Below are positions 16,746-24,967 of a stretch of 64,000 nucleotides of DNA, piece after piece. Positions within the stretch are counted from its first letter, which is position 1; every line of letters starts with the position of its first letter. Under the pieces are notes generated by a model that was not told where the DNA came from, searched no databases, and worked only from the letters and a program-made list of their open reading frames with translations. Location of the stretch: the NCBI GenBank assembly GCA_963802795.1, contig CAWDJV010000004.1, positions 397,442 to 461,441 of the forward strand. The letters run 5' to 3'. A program made the translations under genes and the position numbers. The stretch comes from JAIBJN01 sp963802795. GTDB lineage: Bacteria; Actinomycetota; Thermoleophilia; Gaiellales; Gaiellaceae.

Positions 16746-17107
16746 GGGGGCGATCCGGTTTCGACGGGGTCGGTTCTCCGGAAGAGCTGCAAGCCGAGGT
16801 CCCCGGTTGGCCTCGTTAAACAACCGGGAACAAAGCAAGTGCGAAGCCAAACGATCTCGCACTCGCCGCCTAACTAGGCGACGCGTCGGCTCCGGTCTCG
16901 GCCCGTGGATCGGAGACCCGGCGTCAGAAAACGGGCTCGCCGCCGAAGGAGCGCTGGTCGCCGGAGGCGGGACTTCTCAGGACCGGCTAGCCCGACGGTA
17001 GGTTTGCCAGCCCACCGGCCGGCCGGGCGAAATTCAAGGGCAGGCTGTGCTTGGAAAGGCTCTTCACGGTGCGACTTCGGACGCGGGTTCGATTCCCGCC
17101 GCCTCCA
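16746..17107 (+). ncRNA. ssrA: Transfer-messenger RNA (tmRNA)
   Basis: The 5' end GGGGGCGATCCGGTTTCGACGGGG and the 3' end with the T-arm GGGTTCGATTCCC followed by GCCGCCTCCA make the tRNA-like acceptor: GGGGGCG pairs with CGCCTCC including one G-U. The CCA tail is not fully encoded. An internal reading frame at 16835-16873 gives the tag peptide A-S-A-K-P-N-D-L-A-L-A-A and then TAA; the exact resume codon (GCA 16835 or GCG 16841) is uncertain. The ALAA end is the usual ClpXP degron. With SmpB it rescues stalled ribosomes. Its 3' end is a common integration site, but no repeated att sequence was found in the window. Confidence 0.95.
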
Positions 17108-17160
17108 TCGGCTTGGTTGATCGCGGCGCCGCAGCGAGGGTTTCGCGGCATGCTTTGGTC

Positions 17161-18589
17161 ATGAGTGGCTCGGCGAGTCGCGATCCTGGCCCGGCCTGGC
17201 TGCCCAGCCAGTCAAAGGCGCTCCTTGGCAGTGCCGGATGCCTGGTGGTCGTCACGGCGGCGATCTACTTGTTCCGCGAAGCGGTGCCGGTACTCAGCCT
17301 CGGCGCGCTGTACCTCTTCGCAGTTCTACCGGTCGCGATCTTGTGGGGCCGGGCGTGGGCGGTCGGCGTCGCGGTCGCGAGCATGCTGGCGTTCAACTTC
17401 TTTTTCCTGCCACCTGCGCATACGTTCCGTCTGGAGGAACGAACGAACTGGCTTGCTCTCGCCGTCTATCTCGTGACCGGCGATCGTTGTCAGCGAGCTA
17501 GCAACACGCGCTCGGCAGCGTGCGGCCGAGGCGGAGCAGCGCGAGCGGGAGGAGGCGTTGCTCGCCGAGCTCTCGATTGCGCTGCTCCAGGGTGAGCGCG
17601 CTGACGAGCGGTCGGGAGGCGGTTGCTCGGGCAGTTGCGCGGATTCTGGGCGTCAGCCGAGGTACGTCTCGACCTCGACGACCGGGGTGAGGCGATTCCC
17701 GACGGGGCAGAGTTCAACCTCCGCGCCGGAGACCGGTTGGTCGGAAGGCTCGTCGTGCCCGAGGGTGAGCAACCGGACGCCGCGGTGCGAGACCGTTTTC
17801 TCCCGGCGTTGGCGTCGCTGCTCGCGGTGGCCGCCGACCGAGAGGTGCTCCAGCGAGAGGCGCTCGAGGCTGAGCGGCTGCGCCTGAGCGACACGGTCAA
17901 GACGGCGATCCTGCGATCGGTCGGCCACGACCTTCGCTCTCCGTTGACCGCGATTCGGGTTGCCGGCGGAAAGCCTTGCGTCGCCGGCGCTGGAGCTCAC
18001 CGAGGAGGACCGACAGCGCCTGCTGGACACGATCAAGGAGGAGTCCCTCAGGCTCGATCGACTGGTCGCGAATCTGCTCGACCTCTCGCGCCTCGAGACC
18101 GGTGCGGTGACTTCGCGGAAGGAGCTCGTCGCGATCGACGAGCTCGTCGGGCAGGCGCTCGCTCAGCTTGGAGGACGGGAGGCCTCCGTCAGGGTTGAGC
18201 TACCGAGCGACGAGATCCCGCTCGTGGAGGTCGACGCGGTTCAGGTTGAGCGCGCCCTGGTCAACCTCCTCGAAAACGGGCTGCGCTTCTCGCCCGAGAA
18301 CGAGGACGTGGTCGTTCGGGTCACTGCTTCGCGGCTGGAGGTCGTCCTCCGCGTCGAGAACGGCGGCCCGCCGCTGGCCGAGCGACGACCTCGAGCGCAT
18401 CTTCGAGCCTTTCGAACGCGCCTCAGAGGCGGACGGTCGACAAGGCACCGGGCTAGGGCTCGCAATCGCACGGGGCTTCACCGAGGCGAACGGCGGCCGC
18501 ATCTGGGCCGAAACACGCTGGATCGGAGGGCGCCTGCTTCGCGATCGCCTTCCCGCTCGCGCCCGTGCCGGTTCGAGGCCGAGGCGTGA
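17161..18589 (+). pseudogene. KdpD-like sensor histidine kinase, at least five frameshifts
   Basis: From ATG 17161 the first frame encodes the four-helix DUF4118 sensor region of KdpD-type kinases (LYLFAVLPVAILWGRAW, FNFFFLPPAHTF). It lacks the large N-terminal KdpD/Usp domains. The coding then moves between frames: a coiled linker, a GAF-like part, the HisKA box with the phospho-acceptor His (SVGHDLRSPLTA near 17920), the N-box region (ERALVNLLENGLRFSPEN) and the G2 box (GTGLGLAIARGF). Shifts occur near 17480, 17600-17640, 17975, 18385 and 18575. It ends at TGA 18587-18589, overlapping the GTG of the regulator gene. All the domains are there, so assembly indels are a real possibility. Confidence 0.75.
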
Positions 18590-19271
18590 GCGGGCCGCGC
18601 GTCCTGGTGGTCGACGACGAGCCGCAGATCCTGCGGGCGCTCGAGACGACCCTCCGAGGCGCCGGCTATGACGACCGAGACTGCCGCAACCGGCGAGGCC
18701 GCCCTGACGCAGGCCGCCGTCCGGCCGCCGGATGCCGTGATCCTGGACCTCGTGCTGCCCGGGAAAGGCGGGGCCGAGGTCTGTCGGGAGCTGCGCGAGT
18801 GGACGCAGGTGCCGATCGTCGTGCTGTCTGCGGTCGACGAGGAGCGCGAGAAGGTCGCTGCCCTCGATGCGGGCGCAGACGACTACGTGACCAAACCCTT
18901 CGGCGTCGAGGAGCTCTTGGCGCGCTTGCGCGCGAGCCTGCGCCGGGCCCAGCCCGCTGGCGACCCGGTCGTGGAGATCGGCGACCTGCGGATCGAGCTC
19001 GACAAGCGCGCGGTCTACAAGGACGGGCAGCTCCTGTCGCTCACGCCGCACGAGTTCAAGCTCTTGCGTCTCTTCTCGCTCAACGTCGGCCGTCTCTTGA
19101 CGCACGCGGCAGATCCTGCGCGAGGTGTGGGGGCCGGCCTACCAGCGCGAGTCTCACTACCTGCACGTGTACGTCTCGCAGCTGCGGCGGAAGATCGAGA
19201 CCGACCCCTCGCGGCCCCGCTACCTCCTGACGGAGCCGGGTGCGGGCTATCGCCTCGTCATTCCGTCTTGA
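18586..19271 (+). pseudogene. KdpE-like OmpR-family response regulator, two frameshifts
   Basis: It starts at GTG 18586, overlapping the kinase stop (GTGA). The receiver domain begins VSGPRVLVVDDEPQILRAL. After a shift near 18672 it continues with the phospho-acceptor Asp in DAVILDLVLPG and the conserved Lys in YVTKPFG. The winged-helix DNA-binding domain starts near GDLRIELDKRAV. A second shift near 19105 is needed to read ILREVWGPAY and then HYLHVYVSQLRRKIE. It is about 225 residues when repaired, the family length. With the kinase it forms a cognate pair. No kdpFABC genes are present here, so the target may be the permease downstream. Confidence 0.75.
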
Positions 19272-19284
19272 GAGCTTCTTGAGA

Positions 19285-19305
19285 CCTCAGGCCGAGATCC
19301 TGAGG
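19285..19305. promoter_or_regulatory. Perfect 7-bp inverted repeat after the response regulator gene
   Basis: CCTCAGG and CCTGAGG are separated by 7 bases, 13 bases after the regulator stop. It may be an operator for the downstream gene or a weak terminator. No T-tract follows. Confidence 0.35.
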
Positions 19306-19338
19306 GATCGCTGAGCGACGTCGGCATACGGTCGATGC

Positions 19339-19660
19339 GTGTTGACGATTGCACGTTGGCGTGCGCCCGGCCGCGAGCGGCGGCGTCTCTCTCGCGAGGT
19401 TCAGCGCTACGCGCTCGCTGAGCGAGAGCACTTCCACCGGGCGTCCGTCGTCGAGTTCGACACGGTCGCGGAGCGGTCGGCCCTGTACGAGCGGATCGCC
19501 GATCGGCTTCGAGACTTCGATCGACCGCTTCCCGAAGGCGCGCTTCGCGAGCTTGAGCTGCATCCTGTCCGAGCCGCCGCCGATTCGCGACTACGGCCTG
19601 AATGCCGTGAGGCGAAACGAGCGCATCGCGGCCGTCCTCGCCGAGCTCGAAAGCGACTGA
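19339..19660 (+). pseudogene. Small unknown gene between the two-component system and the permease, one frameshift
   Basis: The strongest coding bias runs from about 19380 in the first frame (EVQRYALAEREHFHRASVVEF, in two pieces here: EVQRYALAEREHFHRA and SVVEF). After a shift near 19498 it continues in the second frame to the stop at 19658-19660, ending NERIAAVLAELESD. When joined it gives a soluble protein of roughly 105 residues with no recognised motif. The GTG at 19339 is only a guess for the start. The next gene begins 2 bases later, so it is probably co-transcribed with the permease. Confidence 0.4.
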
Positions 19661-19662
19661 CC

Positions 19663-21957
19663 ATGGCCGAGATCCGCGAACGTCCCCGAACGCTCGGTCG
19701 CCTGGAAGCGGGCGCTCATCGGCCGCCCGCGCGCGAGCAGCGAGATGGACGACACGCTCGTCTCGAAGAAGCTCGCCCTGCCGATCTTCGCCTCCGACCC
19801 GCTGTCGTCGGTGGCCTACGCGACCGAGTCGGGGCTCGTCGTGCTGATCGCAGCCTCGGCGACGGCGGCCAGCCTGATCATGCCGATCTCCATCGTGATC
19901 GCAGCAGTGCTGGCGATCGTCGTCCTCTCCTACACGCAGACGGTGCACGCCTACCAGACGAGCGGCGGCGCCTACATCGTCGCCAAGGACAACCTCGGAC
20001 GGCTGCCGAGCCTCGTCGCGGCGGCGGCGCTCCTCGTCGACTACGTCCTCACCGTCGCCGTCTCGGTCGCCGCGGGCGTGCTCGCTCTGACGTCCGCCGT
20101 GCCCTCGCTCGAGTCGCACAAGGTGGGTCTCTCGATCGCCTTCATCGTCCTCCTGACGCGTCGCGAACCTGCGCGGTGTCCGCGAGTCCGGCATCCTCTT
20201 CGCCCTCCCGACGTACGCCTTCGTCGTCGCCATGTACGCGATGATCGCGACCGGCGTAGGCAAATGCGTCGTCGGCACCTGCCCTCAGGCGGAGGTGCCC
20301 GACCCGGTCGCGGCGGGCGTAGGGGCAGCCGGCGTGCTCGTCATCACCCGCGCCTTCGCATCCGGCGCCGCCGCGCTCACCGGCGTCGAGGCGATCTCGA
20401 ACGGCGTCGGCGCCTTCCAGCCGCCGACGGGGCCGCAACGCGGCGCAGACGCTCCTCGTCCTCGGCGCCATCGCGATCACGCTTTTCCTCGGCGTCTCCT
20501 ACCTCGCCGTCGAGATGGGCGCCCGCCCGAGCGAGAGCGTCTCGCTCATCTCCGAGATCGCCCGGGCCACCTTCCCGGCGTCCTCGCCGACCTCGGTCAT
20601 GTACTACGTCGTCCAGGCGGTCACGTTCGGCGATCCTCATCCTCGCCGCCAACACGTCGTACCAGGGCTTCCCGCGGCTGGCGGCCGTCCTCGCGCGGGA
20701 CGGCTACTTCCCCCGCCAGTTCGTGAACCTCGGCGACCGGCTCGTCTACTCGAACGGAATCATCGTGCTCGCCGGCCTCGCCGCGCGTCTCGATCTGGGT
20801 CTTCAACGCCGACGTCATCGCCCTCATCCACCTCTACGTCGTCGGCGTCTTCACCGCCTTCACGCTCTCCCAGGCAGGCATGGTGCGCCGCTGGCTACGG
20901 CTCAAGGAGCCCGGCTGGCGCGAAGAGCGCCGTCATGAACGGCGTCGGCGCGACCGCGACTGGAATCGTGACTCTGCTCGTGATCCAGGCGAAGTTCGTC
21001 GACGGGCGCCTGGATGGTCGTCATCGCCATCCCGGCACTGATCGCCCTCTTCCTCATCATCAACCGCCACTACCGGACGGTAAGCCGCCGGCTGCGGGCC
21101 GGAACGGCCGCGGTGCGAGGAGCGCCCGAGCCCACGAACACGACGATCCTCTACGTCGAGCACCTCGACGAGGCCACAGCCGAGGCGGCCTGGTACGCGC
21201 GCCAGATCGCGGGCAGCGAGCTACCACCCCGTCTATGTGCCCGACGAGCGGTCAGAAGCCCGACCCTCGCGAGCACTGGTGGGAGTTCAGCGGCGGCGGC
21301 ACGCCGATCGAGACCCTCGAGCGGCGCGACGGAGTAGCCGACGCCGTCCTCGACTACGTCTGGGCGCTGCCGCGCGGCGACTCGGCCTTCACCACAGTGG
21401 TCGTTCCAGAGGTCTTCGAGCGGCCGTCGCTCTCCACCGCCATCGCCCGTCGCCGCTCGACCTTCTCACTCAAGCTTCGCCTGCTCTCAGAGCCAGGCGT
21501 GGTCGTCACGCGACGTCCCGGTCGTCCTCGATGCAGAACACGCCCGGCCCCAACCCGAGCGAGCCGATCGCTCGCGTCCTCGTCTCAGGCGTGCAGGCAG
21601 CATCGCTTCGCTCGATCAAGTACACGCAGACGCTCGGCCTCGACGACGCCAGGGCGGTCTTCTTCGCCTTCGACGCCGACGAGGCAAAGAGGATCAGAAG
21701 CGACTGGGAGCGAGAGGAGATCGACCTACCGCTCGACATCGCCGAGGCTCCCTACCGAGACCTCGGTGATCCGCTCCAGCGCTATCTCCGCGCAGCTCAC
21801 CGCGGAACCGGACGTGGTCGTCTCCGTCGTGATGCCCGAGCTGATCTTCTCGGGCTGGCCGCGGCTCCTCCACAACCAGCGCGCCCTCTACATCAAGCGC
21901 CTGCTCCTCTTCGAGCCGCGAGTGCTGCTCTCGAGCGTCCCGTACCACGTGCGCTGA
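19663..21957 (+). pseudogene. APC superfamily permease with C-terminal cytoplasmic domain, about ten frameshifts
   Basis: Translated pieces in alternating frames rebuild one protein. The N-terminal part reads KLALPIFASDPLSSVAYATE, the typical first helix of APC amino-acid or potassium permeases. Helices continue through TSGGAYIVAKDNLG, SGAAALTGVEAISNGV and LILAANTSYQGFPRLA, and a long C-terminal soluble domain ends LLSSVPYHVR. Shifts are visible near 19675, 20158, 20440, 20630, 20790, 20915, 21005, 21222, 21515 and 21800. The repaired length is roughly 700 residues. Paired with KdpDE-like regulators it may transport K+ or amino acids, but the substrate is not readable. The indel density is extreme. 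Confidence 0.7.
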
Positions 21958-22076
21958 GCAGGACCGATCGTGGCCCCCTGTCGCGAAGTCGCTGGCGCCA
22001 GTTAGCGAAGAACGCCGCGCACCGTCGGGCTCCTCGCATGGTCGCGTGGGCACAGCCCGCGCGAGTTCTGGAGGGG

Positions 22077-22736
22077 TCAGGCAGGCGGGTCCTGGCTCGA
22101 CGAGGGGCTTGCGCCGGCCCGTTTCCGCCTCCAGACCACGAGGCAGGCGACGATTGCCGCCAGAGCGAGCCCGAGGGCCAGGGCGATCCAGCCCCACGGC
22201 GGGTCGCTCGGGGAGGAAGTCGGTTCGGGCCCGACCGTTTCTACCTGAGTCACGGTCTCCACGCTCGTGGTGGTCGGGGTCTCGGTCTCCGTCGTCGTGG
22301 TCGAAGGCTCGGTCTCCGTCGTCTCGCCTTGGGCGGCGGCGAGGCCGAGCACGAGCGCGAGCCAGCCCAAGAACCCGTCTTCGTCGTCGGGTGGTTCGCT
22401 CGCCCCGGTGTCCGACGGGCCCGTATCCCCGTTCGTCGTCGAAGGTGAGGTCGTGGTCGTCTCGTTCGCCTGCGTCTCGCTGGAAGTGGTCGTCGGCTCC
22501 GTCGGCGTCCCCTCAGTGGGCGGCGTGGTTGGTGCCTCGGTGGTTGTTCCCGGAGCCGTCTCCGTTCGCGTGGAGAGGGTCGGCAAGGTCACGTCCGGTC
22601 GTGTGCCGGTAGGCAAGTCAGTCACACCGGACAGGCTTGGCAGGCCGTTCGAGTCACCTCCACCGCAGCCCCCGAGGAGGTAACCGGCAATCGCAGCGAT
22701 CGCAAGGACAGGGCCGATGCGAGCGGCCTGACGCAT
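22077..22736 (-). CDS. Thr-rich lipoprotein with two related hydrophobic segments
   Basis: A 219-residue protein. The N terminus MRQAARIGPVLAIAAIAGYL is followed by the lipobox LGGC, so a lipid anchor is expected near residue 26. A long low-complexity region rich in Thr, Glu, Ser and Pro follows. Two similar hydrophobic segments occur: GFLGWLALVLGLAAAQG near residue 130, and WGWIALALGLALAAIVACLV near the C terminus. The C-terminal segment is followed by Arg/Lys, like a membrane anchor. A double-anchored wall-spanning protein is possible. The start is ATG 22736, overlapping the stop of a tiny upstream gene (TGATG). No enzymatic motif is seen. Confidence 0.7.
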   Translation of the reverse strand: MRQAARIGPVLAIAAIAGYLLGGCGGGDSNGLPSLSGVTDLPTGTRPDVTLPTLSTRTETAPGTTTEAPTTPPTEGTPTEPTTTSSETQANETTTTSPSTTNGDTGPSDTGASEPPDDEDGFLGWLALVLGLAAAQGETTETEPSTTTTETETPTTTSVETVTQVETVGPEPTSSPSDPPWGWIALALGLALAAIVACLVVWRRKRAGASPSSSQDPPA

Positions 22737-22855
22737 CAATCCCCGCCACGGGCTGTCAGCTTTACGAGTGGGCCGGTGCGCCCCGCGGCCGCGGCCCGGA
22801 CTGTGGCGCGCTCCATCCTTCGGACAAGATCGTCGGTGCTGAGCTCGCGTGCCAT
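22736..22855 (-). CDS. Tiny 39-residue protein coupled to the lipoprotein gene
   Basis: ATG 22855 is preceded on the minus strand by GGAG at about 9 bases. The product begins MARELSTDDLVRRMERATV and ends LVKLTARGGD, with one amphipathic basic helix and no known motif. Its TGA shares one base with the lipoprotein ATG (TGATG), a typical coupling arrangement. It may be a real small protein or a leader peptide controlling the lipoprotein gene. Confidence 0.4.
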   Translation of the reverse strand: MARELSTDDLVRRMERATVRAAAAGRTGPLVKLTARGGD

Positions 22856-23150
22856 CCAGTCACTCCGGGGCCGAGGGGAGTCGCATCGACCGTGAGGTGA
22901 AGAATGTGACAGAGCGGTTCGCTCAGTGTCTACGCGCTGCGACGACCAGGCATCCATCTCGGCGGCTCGGCGTCTTCCTACCGTTCGGTTCGGACGTGTG
23001 CCTTGCGACGCGCGAGGATCTCGTTGCGGCTCGTGCTGCTCGAGCAGCTGATGGAAAGGGCTGAGCCCACTTCGGTCGTCTGCACGAGGCTAGATCTGTG
23101 CCGGCGCATCTGGTAGACCTCGCCGGCGGCCACGACTTCAAGGGGACGAA
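22856..23150. other. Intergenic region between divergent genes
   Basis: About 295 bases lie between the minus-strand small gene and the plus-strand PhoX-like gene. It must hold both promoters. CTAGATCTG at about 23091 is the only AT-richer stretch near the plus-strand start. No gene with good codon bias and no RNA was seen. Confidence 0.4.
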
Positions 23151-24921
23151 ATGAGCAGACGCACGTTCATTGCCTGCACGGCGCTCGCAGCGGTCATCGC
23201 AGTCTCGGGGACGGCTGTCGCGCTCGCGGGCGGCAACAAGAGTGGTTTCAGGACTGGGGAGCGCTCGATGCTCAGCCCCGTCAAGGCGGGGGTGGAGATC
23301 ACGCCGCTCCTGACGGTCGGGGACGTGCTTCCGAGCGGCTATCGCTTCGAGGCCATCCCGGACGGGATCTCCGTGCGCACCCGGGGTCAGGGCAGAGTCG
23401 ACCTCTTTGTGAACCACGAGACCAGCAAGGTGCCGTTCCCGTACAACGCGACGGCGCCCACGGCGGCCAACGGGGAGAACGATTTCGACAACGCGCAGGT
23501 GAGCCGACTGATCCTCAACCAGCATTCGGCCGGAGTGCTCAACGGCTCTTTCGTCATCGAGAGCAGCTCCGGCTACCAGCGTTTCTGCTCCAACTACCTC
23601 GCGACGGAGAAGGAGGGGTTCGATCGGGAGATCTTCTTCACGAACGAGGAGTCGCCGGACTACGTGTACCGCCAGGAGGCCTCCTGGCCGCCTACCCCGG
23701 GGAGCCCGGCGGAGGAGGAGGCCGGCCTTGTCGTCGCGCTCGACGTCAAGACCGGCAAGCACCAGCCCGATCTACGGGATGGGCAGGCACAACCACGAGA
23801 ACAACGTTCCTATCCCCGGATATGGGCACCCGGTCGTGTTCTCGGGTGACGACACCTTCACCAGCGGCCCCCTCACGAATCCGCTCAACACGTCCGTGAA
23901 GCTTGCACCTGCTCAGTCGCAGCTCTACTCCTACATCGCACCGAGCACGGACGAGCTGCTGGCCGACGAGGGCGACCTCTGGGCTTTCGTCTCCGACACG
24001 CCGGGGGTCAAGAACTACTACGACGTCGCCCCCGGATCGGGAACCGAAGTCAGCGGGCACTTCATCAAGGTGCCGAAGGACATCGCCACCGGCCTCAATC
24101 CCGACGGCTCGGAGCTGAAGGCCGCCGACAAGGGCTACCCGCTACCGCCGACGGACTTCAGCTGGCAGCTCGATCTTCGCTTCGCGACCGTCGCTCCGGG
24201 TCCCGGCATCGACGGTCCTCAGTGGGTGCTCGAGTACTGGAGCGATCTCAACAACGTGTTCCAGTTCGTCCGCGTCGAGGACATCGCCTATGACAAGCGG
24301 TCGGGCATGGAGAACGTCGTCTACATCGTCGACTCGGGCCGGGGCCGGACGGCCGCGCAGAGCCTCGACACGAACTTCAGGTCGACGAACGGCCGCGTGT
24401 GGAAGATGGTGCTCGACAAGAATGACCCGACGAAAGTGACGTCGCTCACGGTGTTCGTCGAGGGCGACGACAACCCCGTCAAGACGCTCGGCGAGGTCCA
24501 CCAGCCTGACAACATCGAGACGACGCAGACCGGGCTGCTCCTGACCGAGGATCCCGGTAGCAGCCAGCAGTTCACTCCCGCCCAGATCGCGGCGGATCCC
24601 GCCAACGCGACGACGGCGCGGCTCTGGTACGTCCCGTTTACGGGTGCGCCCGAGGTCGTTCTCAAGGTCGACCAGTCCGCGGACGGGGGCCCGACCGACG
24701 TCGACGGCCGCGCGCCCGGGAACTGGGGCGCCTGGGAGTCGAGCGGGATCGTCGATGCTTCGGCGGCATTCGGGCCCGGCGCGTTCCTGATCAACGTCCA
24801 GGCGCACACGCTCTGGGTGGAGAAGGCGCCGGGTGACGACAACAACGGTGACGGTCAGCCCGACTTCACGTACAAGCGCGAAGGCGGGCAGCTGGCGCTG
24901 ATCCGCATCCCGGGGGCGTAG
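23151..24921 (+). CDS. Secreted PhoX-like (DUF839) protein, one frameshift
   Basis: ATG 23151 follows AAGGGGACGAA, a good Shine-Dalgarno. Residues 1-27 form a signal peptide (MSRRTFIACTALAAVIAVSG) ending ALAG. The body shows the pattern of the PhoX/DUF839 beta-propeller family: VNHETSKV, GHPVVFSGDDTF, VEDIAYD and VYIVDSGRGR. PhoX enzymes are Ca2+/Fe3+-dependent alkaline phosphatases at the cell surface. This gene could encode one, although the metal ligands cannot be verified here. The frame changes once near 23760 (between KTGKH and SPIYGMGRHNHEN). The repaired length is about 590 residues. The single indel may be a sequencing error. Confidence 0.7.
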
Positions 24922-24937
24922 CCCGCCGGCCTGAAAT

Positions 24938-24963
24938 GGGGGGCGCCTCTCGGGGCGTCCCCC
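24938..24963. terminator. GC-rich hairpin between convergent genes
   Basis: GGGGGGCGCC is followed by TCTC and GGGGCGTCCCCC, giving a strong stem between the stop of the PhoX-like gene and the stop of the minus-strand flavoprotein. It probably acts in both directions. No T-tract follows. Confidence 0.5.
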
Positions 24964-24967
24964 GGCC

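Noticed and set aside
17080..17107. tmRNA 3' end as an attachment site
   Set aside because: No second copy of the T-arm/acceptor sequence is found in the window and no integrase gene is present.
22267..22683. Val-rich plus-strand protein opposite the lipoprotein gene
   Set aside because: It is the antisense of the Thr-rich low-complexity region and lacks a ribosome site and motif.
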